From Wuchereria bancrofti (taxonomy: Eukaryota > Nematoda > Chromadorea > Rhabditida > Onchocercidae), in contig SSBO01000007.1 in NCBI GenBank assembly GCA_005281725.1, positions 4,370,721 through 4,434,720 of the forward strand: a stretch of DNA of 64,000 bases. Reading direction: 5' to 3'. Each line of letters starts with the position of its first letter. Positions within the stretch are counted from its first letter, which is position 1. A program made the position numbers and the translations under genes. Below are positions 1 to 22,630 of the stretch, piece after piece. The notes beneath the pieces were generated by a model. The model did no database searches and was not told the origin of the DNA. It was given only the letters and a program-made list of their open reading frames with translations.

Positions 1-3000
1 ACTAGTACTTATTAAACAATTTCTGAAAAAAAAAAAACAGTTCAAAATCAAAATCCTCTAAAATAAGCAGTCTAATACTGTATAATAACTTCGGAAACCC
101 AATTCGAAATAGAAGCATGTACTTACGTGAGAACATCACTCCAGGTAACTCTCTGAGTTCTACGTGGAGGCGAATCGCTTTCCTCTACCATACAATCCAA
201 AACAGCGGAAAAGAACTTCTCTGAATTCAAAGTGAACCACTGCTTCACCTACAAAGAATCAATCCTTCAAAATAGAATTTGCAACTGTTTGATCAAGTGA
301 TTTTCATGTAAAATCCATCATACTTCACTATTTTTTCATTTCCCAAACAGTATAAGGATCTTGAAAAAGTTGCAAATTTTTTGAAACAAAGCGAAACATT
401 AACCTGCACAACACTACCCATCCGCCATAGATGTACTTCGGCAGATTCTTTGCTTGCTACAGCGATCCAATCACTACTTCCTACCGAGAAGATAAGCGAC
501 GATGTATGATTCACTTGTATGTGATGAATAAATGGTGATAAAGCAGACATTGTTAAAACCAATGGTACATTTGGATTCGTGTAGTTATGCACAAAACGAC
601 ACTTTGGTGAATGACGTTCGTGTTCAGACCTTAAAAAAAACCTCTTTGATAAAATTTTCAAGAAATTAAAACACTGGTTTCAATTTATTCACACAAAAAG
701 CTCGGTTTTCACCAATGACTTCAAAACCTGATTTGAATCTGATTTTTCTGACTTTTTTAAATTAAGTAATGCTCCGTCATTCTTAGTGTATAATTTCTCT
801 TATGTACTTCATGCAGATGATTTCATATTTATAATTAACACTGACGACACAAGTGCACTGTTTAAATAACTCAGATAATTTATGCACTGTAATGTTGTAT
901 GGATCTCTAAAAATTCATTCAATTACGCACGTCATTTTTATTATTGTGCTTTATTTCAGTATTATTTATAGAAATATAACTGTGACTGAAATATACAAAG
1001 TATAAAAGCATAAAGCAATGTCAGTTTTATTTTGGTTTCCATTCCAGCTCAAACTTTATTTTTGTTGAATTTTTCTACTTTTCTACTAAAGTCAATTTTT
1101 GAGAATGGTTGTCGGAAAAAATGTTTAAAAATTTTTAAAACTTTCCAACTATCACTACCTATTTTAGTGTCAAACACACGGCATTCTGAGTAAACCTCAA
1201 TATTTCATGCATAAATGATTTAATGGGTAGAAAAAAGCTCTTCTATTTTCTTTAATCTGTTTGTTTTATATTTCACTTGTTCTGTTCGTAAATTTGAAAA
1301 ATATTAAGTCCAAAGTATGCATCTTAGTGTTACCAGGGTTCATCTGACGGTTCCCAACACACCAGACAAACAAAACAAGAGAAGCAGAGAACTCGATCAT
1401 CGCCAGCACTATTTGGTTGGTGATAAAACCCTGCTTCTGCCATTTGATATGGCAGAGCCCATCTGAAAATAGAGTACGTGGAAACAGTATGAATATCTTT
1501 TGTTGCCATTTTACAATGTATGGTTTAACAGACCTGTATTCCATATGAGGCCAGTTTTGAAATGTAAGACGACGAGCCGCTTCACTTGCCATCATATCCT
1601 TATTGAGACCTTTCCACTCCGGTGAGTAATCGAAGTTATAGGGATGATCTGGGTTTAACATCAGCTGCAAAAAGATTAAATTTCAACAAATTCCAGAAAC
1701 TAAAATCCAATCAAAATTTCGCTCTGCAATTAATTTATATCAAACAAAGTTATAGTGAAACACAGATAGAACACAAACGTACACGCACGCGTTCTCCAAG
1801 TGCTGAAATATAAGGCCAGACGAAAGACATCCATTCTGGTGGTACTTCTGTACCACTGTTTTCTCCAGGAGTTTCCAAAGGCCGTAATTGTTCAAGTAAT
1901 TCTTTGCCATTTGCTTCTACTACTACTGATTCCATCTACAAAATGAACTGTGAACTTAAATATTCACTACTGGACTTCAAACGTTGAATATTTTATAATT
2001 TATATTCACGAACATGATAAATCAAGTTTCACTACACTCTTCCGCAAGACTTTATGAAATGTAACCTGGAAGATGATAACTCACACTATTAGTTTCCATC
2101 AAAGCATCAACAGGAGCAAAAAAATGACTGGAAACCTCATGAAAATTTAAAATATAAGGGTCTATTTTAGACGACTTTTATATTATACAAGAGGGCACTA
2201 AGTCTCATTCTGATTGAAACATAGCATATAAAATTGATAACTTCTAATTGCAATAAACAAGTTTATTTCTGAAATTCAAGAACAACATTTTGCCAAATTT
2301 TGAGATATTTTACACTATGAAAAAAAAATTTTGCTCAAAAAGATCATCATCAGGGTATTCTAATAAGCATTTGTAGCAATAAAAAAATTGCGATGTAAAT
2401 TTACAGTTACTCAAAAATAAACATACAGTGTTAGCGGACAAATTTGCTACTGCGGTGCGTAACTGTGATGTAAATTTACGTAGGGCAGGTCGTTGCTTCA
2501 GAATATTTTCTGAATCAGTATCATTTGTGATTATCTGTAGGAATTTCGTAGCCTACAAAAAAGGGATATATATGTCTTGAAAATACTGAAAATATCCTTA
2601 CCAAATATATAAAAAATTTCAAGATTAATAAATATATTTCAAGATGTATTCCAAACATACAAAATTTTAATCAGCCTTTCCTTCACTGCCTTTTAATTCA
2701 GTGTGATCTTCTGGTATATTTTATATAAGTGATAATTCATACAATGACAAAGATCTACCTCATCTAATGGTAATTCAACAGCAACAGTTTTATTCGATGG
2801 TCTCTTCAGCGCAGTCTTAAGAAGAAATGCACCACCATAATCCTGACGAAAGCAAAGCATTTTGGAATCTGCAACTGCCAACGTACCGCTATGCTTATTG
2901 TAAACTATCTGCAAACCATAAATTTAATAAAGTGCATAAGAGCTGTATAGCATCCCAATGCTATATGTTTTTAGGACTTTAAAACTGTCAAATATCAGCA

Positions 3001-3515
3001 GTGCTGGTCTGGACTAATTAATTCTCAAAATCAACACAATATGCACCTAAACAATGATCGATTACATACCCGGGCATTTGGATTTAAACGATATGTGGCA
3101 AGAGGTGATGTGCTTTCAAAGGTTGCATCAAAGATCATTGTTAAACCATTAACACACCGAAGCAGTATCTGATTCGTCCCATCTAGATAAAGTATTTCGG
3201 GCGAATTCAAGGCACTGTAACTGAGTGGCAGCCTGCAATTATTTCGATGCTGAAATTAATCCATAATAACCTCACTTTCCTGCTAGAACACTAATACTAA
3301 ATTCAAAATCGGTAAATTACGGTACTTCTTAAGTAATGCTGATTTCTGACTTTACAGATGTAAGCATAAAGCCAAGTTAGTATGTTAGAAGAAACCCACT
3401 CCATAATTGGAACCACGATGAATCGTTCAGCACTGACATCTGAAGTGGAAATATTATCGCAGTCAACCAGATCAGTTAGTGCAGCAGTAACGCATCGAAT
3501 TGCACTACTGCTCAT
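1..3515 (-). CDS. BIRC6: BIRC6/BRUCE-like giant inhibitor-of-apoptosis protein, N-terminal part
   Basis: Only the 5' part is present and the gene runs off the left edge. Exons (minus): 3515-3351, 3249-3070, 2908-2759, 2552-2427, 1935-1783, 1664-1534, 1462-1334, 629-404 and 248-127, about 460 codons with matching phases; 126-1 is intron. The first part resembles the WD40-like N-terminus of animal BIRC6 (NKHSGTLAVADSK, then a run ending in ELPLDE). Residues about 283-358 form a BIR domain: EAARRLTF, NWPHMEYRWALP, MAEAGFYHQP, then the zinc ligands in CFSC-x16-H-x6-C with WEPSDEPWSEHERHSPKC, almost identical to BIRC6 and unlike survivin-type BIRs. BIRC6 is a very large membrane-associated E2/E3 hybrid that ubiquitinates caspases and pro-apoptotic proteins; its UBC domain would lie outside the window. 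The ATG at 3515 is preceded in frame by a TGA, and an acceptor lies at 3570-3572. The exon 1 donor (GTCAGA) is weak. Confidence 0.9.
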
Positions 3516-3569
3516 TGTTTTATGATATAAACATTTATATCAGAAACAGTCAACACTCTTTTTGCTACC
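3516..3569 (-). other. Putative 5' UTR of the BIRC6-like gene behind a splice acceptor
   Basis: On the minus strand ATCTTTTCAG ends at 3570, and the 54 bases from there to the ATG contain an in-frame TGA. This fits a trans-spliced leader acceptor or the end of a 5' UTR intron, and it supports 3515 as the true start. Confidence 0.5.
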
Positions 3570-6078
3570 CTGAAAAGATAAACCACAGGTTGGCACAATA
3601 TTGCACAGTTAAGGTGAGTTATTTTACTATTCTTATCCATCAAATCATTTATGCATTGTCCGATCCGATAGCAAATGGCTAGATAACTGTCCAAATTCCC
3701 CATTCTACAGCTTCTGAAAAAATTTGCAATAAACTATTTCGTTCATATTTTAACAGCGAATTTCTGTAGTGATTGCACTTATAACAGTTGGAAGCAAATT
3801 GACATCAAAAAATTTGACATCAAAAAAAGCCACAAAATGTAACATATTAAAAGAGAAAACTGTGATAAAATATTGCGAAACACAATACAAAGTGACAGCG
3901 AGGTTACTGGTTATCCAACAGTATTCTGTTTCATCAGAAGAGAACCAAACTGGTTGCAAGTCAGTAATGATATGAATTACCTCAACACAATGAACCATTT
4001 GGAGAAGACAACACAAATGTTACCCGCCATAATTATTGCAAAACCTCCCTGCAAAGCAGCTTACCCATCATATGCGGACCTCCATTTCCCAGAATACACC
4101 CGCAACACACACCAATTGCTTCATATCAGTCAAACCTCACGTGGCCAAAGTTGATAGCTCGACATGAAACTGTCGTCCCTCCTTATTTAGATGCCACAAT
4201 GTGGTGTCACTTCTTCCCAGATGGGCAGTGGTAGGGTCTTGCGTGGAGGTATTTAGAGTTAGAGCCGTGTCGATCGCTAAGGGTGAAGTGCGAGAAATTA
4301 GTCACTGTTCGATCGCAGCATGTAAATATCACTTAGCAGCCATGCATGTACATAATATAACTCTATTACCTGTGAATACCTTCTAAATATATGCCTCTCG
4401 TGATGGCAATCCCTAAGAGACTTTTGGAGGCCTCCCACATATATGTTCACATTTTCACTTTGGCTTCTCCCTCCACAGTCTTCCTGTTATCTTTTCTAAA
4501 ATCATACATGCTGTACGTAAAAAATACTTCTGCCACATGGCTGCAATTACCAACGATTTCTAAGTACCAAGAAAGCCCCATCAATCTTTTTTATAAATGT
4601 CGTGTGTACTTCCCTTACTTTAGCAACTTTTTCTTGCTGTTGAAACATCAGATTCGATTTAAAAAATGTTGAGAGATCTGTCAATTGCGTCTTTTAAAGG
4701 TCAGTTAATACATATTTGCATTTGTAAAACGTAGAATGTTTAAAGCATCCTACAATCCTTTTATACCTTTTTTGTTTCATTGAAAAATAACATCAATAAG
4801 GCCTCGACATAGTAAACATGTAATGAAATTGAAAATTACTAATGAAAGAGAAAAGAAAGCTAAACGGAAATAAATTTTGGAAAACCGTAAGATTTCCAGA
4901 ATAATGATAAGGCATTAAATTGTCTCACATATGACCACAAAAGAATGAAGACGACATCATGATGGCCTTGGTGTTAAATAAACATAAATTAATCGAATAG
5001 TATACCAAAATTCCGAGACTTTGGTATAAATAGTCGTATAAAATTTTTCTTTTGTAAGTTAGAAAGACCTGGCAGTGTTATGCGCGTGTCATAACAAAAC
5101 AGTAGTAATTAGAGAATGAAACTTGGGAAAAGAAGCTTTACAAAAAACCACCAAATCACTACATAAGACTAAAAAGAAAGCATTTTTCGTGCTGCATTCT
5201 TTCGTCTTCTCCTTCGAAACCCGAAAATCGAAAGCTTTTAAATAAGTTTACGTTAAAATATGCATTTGAGCAAATCACCTCATGACTAGTGCAGCCAAGA
5301 AGTTTGGTCTCAGTTAGTGCTACCAAATCAAATGTGTTTTGTTTCTTGTTCTTGTATATTTATCGGCTAAATCTTTCATATATACTTGTTTATGCTTATG
5401 TCATTTAAATTATTGCTTCTATTGTTTTAATTATTACTATATCTTTCGCTGCCGCATTTTAGCAAATTGTGATCAAATCAGATAGCGTCCATCGATTGAA
5501 CCAAATACATACCACTGCATTTGTTGGTCGGGTATTATTTTGGCATTTTTGCAGTAAAAATTTTGCTTATCTAGGTTTCTTTCAAAAAGCCAGTCCCACA
5601 ATTTATACTTGTAAATGATTTCTCATCGACGGTCTACCAGCGATTAACTACGATAAATTGCGCAACTACACTAGAGCATTACACTTGATTTCATACTGTA
5701 CTCAAAATCAGTTTTTTTCATTTCCTTTTTGTTTTCTCCTTATTTTCCGTCTCATTTTTAAGTATATGATGTTTGGTCCATTAAACAGCAATAATCTGGT
5801 AATGGTTTTTGCTTTCATTTCCCAAGCTTGTCCACAAAATTGTATTATTTTACAAAGAAAGGTGACAGGTGTACCTGATATCACCGGCCTCCTGAAATGG
5901 AGCATTTGAACGAGCGTATATTCTTCCAAATCGTGAATACATGTACACTGGAACGATTAGATTGTCAGTAAATCACCATTTCAATAATCATATATCACTG
6001 GTTTGGTAGCACCGTATCACTGATTTAAAACATTTTATTGCATCACCACTCCGAAAAGATACGCATGCATAGTATGTG
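3570..6078. other. Intergenic stretch between the BIRC6-like and junctophilin genes
   Basis: No supported gene. The short ORFs here lack family features and splice context. About 4140-4340 is less AT-rich than its surroundings and contains the partly symmetric GCCACAATGTGGTGTC; it is a candidate promoter region for the BIRC6-like gene, by position only. The left end of the junctophilin 3' UTR lies near 6030. Confidence 0.5.
6034..6039 (-). terminator. AATAAA polyadenylation signal of junctophilin
   Basis: AATAAA on the minus strand, 40 bases past the junctophilin stop codon. It is the canonical hexamer at a usual distance, so the 3' UTR is probably short. Confidence 0.6.
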
Positions 6079-15021
<8,943 letters not shown>

Positions 15022-17991
15022 TTAGGGCACAAAGCTGACATAACTGCTGTCTAAACGCTATGTGCGACTGCTTAGTAATAAGTCACCATAGATGTAAATA
15101 AATAAATAAATAAACTGAATATCTGAAAATACTAGTTTAAATTCCATTGCATCCTTTAGCCATTCGTGTGACATTTAAACAGTTAGACCATAATGATGTT
15201 TAGGGGCTGTTACCGGAATTAATAATCACTTGACGCAGTGCAAGCTGGTATTTTTGCTTAATAGATCCTTTTTATAGAATATTACGGAATGATGTCCAGT
15301 AATTTCATAGAAGTAATTTCATGAAATTAATTTTATGAATCGAGATGGAAAAAACAAAATTAATTTCAAGACGAAGCAACAATACTTTAAGATATTACCA
15401 ACAAACACAATCAATTAACAACGCATATTAACTGTTGTTTACTAAACGAATTTTCTTCCAAACTTCTACGCATCACTGGAAGTAGATAATGATTTAATGA
15501 ACAATGAAATTTTTACATCTTTGAAAACAAAGAATCAGAGAAAAAAACTCGTCAAGCATCTTCAATTCGATCATCTATTAAAGAATATTTTACTCGTCCA
15601 ATGTAAGTAGTAAATAAAACTGTAAGTTGAAAATGATTTACTCAACTCAATCAATCGATATTAACCGGAATTTCTCTTCGTGTCACAGGAAATTAGGAAT
15701 CAATGAGCAAGTGTTTTATCATTACCTTGAAAGCTATCATACCATGGATATCAAATATTCTTTTATTGATTCGCCGGTGACTACTCTAGATTATATAATC
15801 AGTGAATGATCATTTCTCGATAATCAACTTTCATAACGCAATGATATGCTACTTTATTTCCTCTTTACTGTCCTCTATTTCTGAAGTATAACTGAAAACG
15901 ATAGTTCAAAGTTAGGCATTCGTCAGAGATTAAGAAAATGATGGATTTGAAAAAATTGGATTGAAAATTTCCTCACTACCTTCCTCCGCTCTGAATGGGC
16001 TTTAAGCAGAGCAATTTCAGCAGTTAAAATAATGTCACGTCGAAAAAGGTCCTTCCTCGAGATCCTCGAGATCACTTTCTCAATAACAAACTATACCATT
16101 TGTGAAGTATCCAAACCATATATGTCATCTTCCAGTAAATTTTTTTTAAGTAATCATTTCTTCTTGCATTTACTGAATTTCTGCTGAATTTAATAAGATA
16201 CTGCCAACTGTTTTACTTTCGGTGACCGAACATGACATGATGAACCATATTGTAGAGTTGGTTTAAATATTTGAATTAATACTCAGCATCGTTAATTCTA
16301 CAAAAATATTACAGGAAGTGCTCCATTCTGCAAAGGATAGGACGTGCTAATATAAGAAAACAGTTAACAATCATTTGATGTTAAAAAATGTCCGACGAAT
16401 ATTTAAAACTTAAGCCAGAAATAACATACGTTCAGTTACAGTAGCCTGCAGTCCAGTGCAGTATTTGAATCCTATTTTTGCTTATGCTGTAATGTACACC
16501 GACGCTACGCCTGCTGATTATTAGATAAGATCATATCAAAAAACTTTGGACAGCAGCTTGACTTCAGTGATGAAATTATTCGGGAACTAATGCTTCCAAC
16601 TAATCCAACGTCGACCAGATGTAACTGCACCCTTATGTAATTGTTGAAACATCGATAAGGTAGATATGGCAATTGATGTGGAACACAAGGATTTTGCAAG
16701 AAGTAATGGCAAGGAGAAAGAAAAAATAAATATTTGCTAATGTAACATAAAATAATGAAATAAGATACTGCGATAGAGGGAAAGGGACAGAAATCTTTTA
16801 ATGAAGATACTTTCTCATTAATTCTCAATCAGATCTATCCTAATGAATATACATTTATATCATAGTTGAATTTCCGAACTATATTATCCTGCTAGAACTA
16901 TTTTTTTTCTATGTATTCTCTCTTTTCCTTTCTATTATGAAATATTTACTGATTATTTGAGTTTACTATTGTTGATATAAGGTACTGCATCTGCATGGAA
17001 ATTCCAGCTCAAGTATCATTAGATTCTTGCCGTTTGTTTGCATTAGAGTAAATCGCATTTTATATGATATAAAGTGAGTACGACAGAAATGCAACTCCCA
17101 AATGCGCTCAGTAGTCACCGCACTTCCATGAGAATAAACAGCGAACCTTTCTAAATGATAAAGACAAAAGCAATTAGTCTATTTCGAAAAGTGGAACAAA
17201 TTTTTTACAAACTGAAAGAAAATGAACTATGGGAAATGAAATATAACCTTAAAATAATAGCAGGGAAAAGTGAAAACTGCAAATCATTAGGGGAAATTAG
17301 GGTGTCGTAAAATTAGCAGCATGAGAAGTGTTATTCATAACAATTATTATTAAGACTGATAAAAAAAATTAAACTAATGGCTACCATAACCATGCCTTTA
17401 AAAAATCAAGAAAACTAGACTATGATAAATGATATTTGTAGAAGATAGCAAATGAGATCCTGAATTACAGGAAAACTTATATATGATCAAAGGATTGCTT
17501 GAATATACATCAAAATGAAAAATGGTTGGTTTTAAATATAAAGAGAAATACTAAAATGACAGAAAAAATTCGAAAAATGAAGATTCGAGCTACAGGATTT
17601 TTAATCAGTTATAATGGTTGAAAATGAAATTTGCAACAAGCAACTACGAACAAAATTTTTAATGACTTCCTTATGACGATCGGAGAAGAGCGGACTTGTA
17701 AGAGGAAATAAGCGCTAACATTCGAGGTTGACTACTTCCTTCCCGACTTTTTTAGAAGGTTAACAGCTAATTACTTATCTCACTTTAAACTGAAATATCT
17801 TCCCCATACAAATGCTTTATTTTTAGTCGTGAAAATTGAAAATGACTATTCTGTAAAAAAGATAACTTGGAAATGCAAATGCTGGTATAATATGTGGAAA
17901 AGTGGAGGAGAAAGATGGAAGGTACGAGGGAGAGGGAATGGGATGGATGAACATTTTCAAATGACTTATCCAGTTCAACACAAACGTATAA

Positions 17992-18016
17992 AGAGAGAGA
18001 GAGAGGGAGAGAGAGA
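17992..18016. repeat. GA dinucleotide microsatellite
   Basis: Repeated AG with one GGG interruption on the plus strand. Confidence 0.85.
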
Positions 18017-18295
18017 AATTTTGACAAGACGTGAAGTTCAGTGGTTCACTGTGGAATTTCTTCCTCTACTTCGGAATGATATAATCGATCATAATTTCAA
18101 GGGTAGTCAGATTTCTAACACTGCCATTTATTCACTCCCTCTCAAACACATTCCAATCCCAACTGCAATCGAAGAGGATTGATTAATCCAGAAAGAAGCT
18201 GCCGCTAGTTGGTTATTGCTAGCGCAGTTTCAACTACTTTCTGCGCTACAGCTCCGTGTTCTTCCCCTCTTCTAGTGGCTTGCTTATGAGTAGTG

Positions 18296-18329
<34 letters not shown>

Positions 18330-18336
18330 CGCGCGC
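18296..18336. repeat. Compound (TA)n(GT)n(GC)n microsatellite
   Basis: A run of alternating TA passes into GT and then into GCGCGC. Alternating purine-pyrimidine tracts of this kind can form Z-DNA. Confidence 0.9.
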
Positions 18337-18910
18337 ATGCATGTATATGTCTGCGTATACACGTATCTGCGTATCCGTACATATGCGTCTCTTTGCTTCA
18401 TCTCGGTATTTATAAATATTGAGTAGCTTGAAAGAAAATCTAGACGAAATCGGCATAGCTGAAATCTTCTATCTTCCACAATTATAAATGAAACTAAGAG
18501 AAAAATGGAAAGATATGAAGTAAAGACAATAGGAGCATGAGTAAATAAGGATCCTTCCTTCACAATAAAATTCGATTTCAGTCGAATTGTTTTGACAGAA
18601 GAATTCAGGAAAAAAAGTCAGTGCTAATTGGAATAACATCCAGAGATTCATTACTAGTCACCATAGTCAGCTGGCAGACTATAAATTGTATTCTGGCCTA
18701 AAGGAAGATAAAATGTAGGCTAGAAGAATGTAAGAGGACTGCCTAACAGCTATCAACTATTAAATATCACTTCGCAGTTAACAAAGCTTCCACTCATTAC
18801 ACTCAATCATTCATAGTTTAAATCCACGAAATAATGAAATGCCTGTTTGAAGTGAAATACGCTTAGGCGAAAATACTTATAAAATTTGATGCAACTGTAC
18901 ATACACATAC

Positions 18911-18913
<3 letters not shown>

Positions 18914-18941
<28 letters not shown>

Positions 18942-18942
18942 G
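18914..18942. repeat. GA dinucleotide microsatellite
   Basis: Nearly perfect (GA)n on the plus strand, about 14 units. Confidence 0.9.
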
Positions 18943-18989
18943 GAATAATACATGCTTATTACATATGTTCAAAAGATGTAGTATAAGCA

Positions 18990-19060
18990 ATAGCAGCAGC
19001 AACAACAACAACAACAACAGCAACAGCAACAGCAATAGTAGCAACAGTAGCAGCAAGCAG
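18990..19060. repeat. CAG/CAA-type trinucleotide repeat, not supported as coding
   Basis: AGC/AAC/CAG/CAA triplets over about 70 bases on the plus strand. One frame is open from an ATG near 18966 to a TGA near 19087 (about 40 codons, Ser/Asn-rich), but nothing suggests a gene around it. Confidence 0.8.
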
Positions 19061-22000
19061 CTGGGAAAGAAGGGACTACTAAATCAATGAAGGATTGGAA
19101 AATCTACGTGGTATCTTCAGTGTGGCAGTGAGTGAGCTTGCACCCTTTTTACCGCATGCCTAGAGCCCTCATTTCATTCACAGGCGTAAAAGGCTGCTCG
19201 AGCTGTGGCGCTTATCTTCTGCTACGCCTCTTTCTCGCCACCGCCACTCTTAGCTCATTGCACCGTGACATCCATCCTTCCTGATTTGGAACGACGGAAG
19301 TGAGTAGAGCTGCGATATGGTCATCACTTGTTATTACGGTGTAATCATGTTACCCGCATCTTTGGCTAAGATAAAAGTAGTAATTGAGGCTTTTTACTGG
19401 TTAAGAGTCAACAGATTATAACTCTGAACCAAAGAAAAATGCTATACTTCAGAAATAATTTTTGGAGAAGAAAAGGAAATAGAAAGAGAAAGAAAATATT
19501 AAGGTGGCCCAGCACTTTCAATCGGTGACTTCTGTCAAGTTTAAGTTTAGTCGAGAAGTGTAAAGTACAAGAATACATTCAATCATAACTGTAAAAAGGA
19601 TCGACAAAAGAAAATTTTCTTCTAAAGCAACAACTTCAATGAATTGTTTGACAATGATCACATTAGATTCGGTAACTTCACAAATGGACTATAATGATTC
19701 CTTTGAATTTATCACTTACATATTATTTCATCGTTCCATTTGAGCTCTCACTCAGTCTAAGTTTCATCAAACAAAAATCAAAACAAATATGCATCACTTT
19801 CTGAACAGTATATGGCGGACCGTCAAGTCGATTTTGCTTAAGTTTAGCTTCCAGATATTTTCCCTAGCCAAGCCATCATCATTACTTGTACCCTCCTCCA
19901 TCAATCTTATGCAGCTGCAATTTCAACTTGGAATACCGCTTACTTCATCATTTTCATATCGCTCGCCATTACCTTTTCCATTAAATTGAAAGACATATCT
20001 TTCTGATAAAATAGCATCAAACTTCTTACATTTGCACCGAATTCTTATTAAACAATAAAATATCATAAATAGGAACTTCTAGAAGTTTGACTTAAACATT
20101 AGATGATGGTGCGTGCGTACGACCCATGACGCGAGATGACATTATACACAAGGAAGAAAGCGGAAATAAAACAGAAATCTCGAAGATTTCAAAAATGATC
20201 ATTAGCTTTGTCATCGTTAATGAATTCTAATTTCTGAATATGAAAGCATGAATCCAGTCATTGTTCTCAACTTCAGTAAAATGGCAACTTGTTAATAAAT
20301 TCAAATCATTCAGCGTTATTCAAAACACAGCGATAATCACAGCACACATTATTCCACCGTGTGCAGTACAATTCTCCCGCAATTTTTTTGTGGTGACAGG
20401 AATAGCAGGTGGATGAGATACTGCGTGACAAATATCACGCAAGAATGAATATCGACAAAGAGAGCAAGACTTTATTTAAAGCATAGATCCCACGGATCTC
20501 ATGGATAAATGCTGAAAGCTTCCCATGCTGATACTTAACTCCAGGTAGGATAAAATGGATGTTTCGAGACTGAGCAATGTCGAGAATACAGATCCTTGGT
20601 ATAAAAAGCTTTCGTGATCACTAATTAATGAATGAAAGTAAGTTAACAATAGATAATTCCGATTATTTATTGGTGCTACAAATTACCAGCCTAAGTTCTG
20701 ATGATGAAATAATAAAATGCACAGTTGCCGCATGACACAAGGTGGATTGCTTTATTAAGGCAAGGAATCAGTTGTGTATTTGTATATATATAGTGAAACA
20801 AACCTGTGTAACGATTGAAACAAACCAGTGAGAGCGTGAACGTGCTCGTGTTCTGACGTACGCTAATACGAATGTTTTTAATGAATAAACCTAACGATCA
20901 GCAGAGTGGAGCAAAGATGAAGAAATCAAGATACTTGAGCCTTCCACGAATTATTATAAATATTGGAATACAATTAGAAAAGGCTATGTAAAGAAGGCAG
21001 ATGAGAGGGCGCGAAACGTGTCTGCTGCTAATATTTTGATGATTGGTCTTTACTTGTGTGACATAAAGTTACTGAGGGAAAAGACGATAAAATGAGCAGT
21101 AGTAAGGCTCAAGTGTGCTCTTGTTTTATTTCACAGTGCTAATATTCTGTTTTTCGTTGAACGGGGAACAATGGTTATTATCTTCGTTCTGCTGGCTCAT
21201 CCTGTCTGTCTGTAAACATCGCTACACACTACAGTAAGAAGCCAATCTTCTAGAGGTTACTACTGCTAACTGTTCTGCAAATTTTGTCATATTAAGAATA
21301 TTGGAGACAAATAAAACATCTAGCTAGTGACATGGATGTGAACGAGAAGTTGTTAAGGTTAATGATCGTTGCAAGTAGATATTGCTGCCGTTGCTGGGGA
21401 AAGAGGAGGAGGAGGGATGAGTTCAGACAAAGATTAATTCTTGATTTCTAGTGCTGTCGAGTAGACGAGCAGAAGGAAGATGTGAGAAGCTGAAATTTTA
21501 CAAATGAATTAAATAAGGATGAGGAAGATGAGAGATAGAGAATAGGATGGAATAAGTTACAATGATCTGTCCGAACTAAACACAGACTGTTCTATGTTAT
21601 TATCTGTGTTATTGATGATGTCAATGTGATAATAGCAATGATACGATCTTGAACCGGAAACAATGATAACAGTCTATTCGCATCCAATTTAAACTATTCG
21701 CCGCTCACCTTCCCCACATTTGAATATTATCCCGATGTCCTTACCACTGCTATTGATTGAAGATGTGCTCTCCAACTCAATCATGCACAATTATCACGAG
21801 GAATATTAATAAATCCAAATTTGCATCACTCTGTTTGCTGTATATATTCGTGCCGAAGTTCCTGCATCTCAATGTGATACTCAGTCTTCAGGATTATGAC
21901 TCTCATAATTCTGAATTCGTAGCCAATACAGTTGACTCTTTGTCAAATTGAAATTCATGTTCTCTCATATCCGGCTTTATTTACAAGAAAATATTCATGA

Positions 22001-22630
22001 TATAACACCAGTTATTAGTAATTCATAATAACATCAAACTACTAATGAACAATGCTGAAACCACTTTTACTGAAGACTTTGCACAATTATATCACTCCCT
22101 ATATTGTAGTGTACCATAAGTGATGCTTTAGATTTTCCGTCCTCATCTGAACTAACATATTGATACCAAATGTATCAAATATGTAGTCATATACTCCATT
22201 TTGTTTTTACAACACGGAAATTCAAACAGTATTCCAAGTTGAACTTTCAATTATACAACACAATGCATAGGATCATTTTAATATCATAGGAAGTTCAGAA
22301 ATGAAAAACACATCAGAAAAGATTTAAACTTCCGAAAATAAAATTATCGATCGCAGGAAATAGTAAAGAAAATGATGAAACAAACTCTCTTACTAAAATA
22401 TATCTGCAAACACGCAAAATTTAACAATAAACATAAAATTTGAAGAAATATGTGGTGATACGAAATCTTTCCTCTAAGTGTGGAAATTCATTTTCTTGCA
22501 CTGCACTAGATTTTTGACCTGATGACAGGAAAAAATCATGAAAGACTTTCGAGATAGTTATTCTTCGCTTAGAAAATTAACGTACAAATGTAATATTGCT
22601 AAAAAACAACGTGCGTAATATATTTCGATT

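Noticed and set aside
1622..1813. Plus-strand frames over the BIRC6 region and other plus-strand frames over genes
   Set aside because: They are antisense shadows of minus-strand exons with clear homology.
4140..4340. Possible tRNA or small RNA gene in the less AT-rich block upstream of the BIRC6-like gene
   Set aside because: No cloverleaf with matching A and B boxes could be traced by eye.
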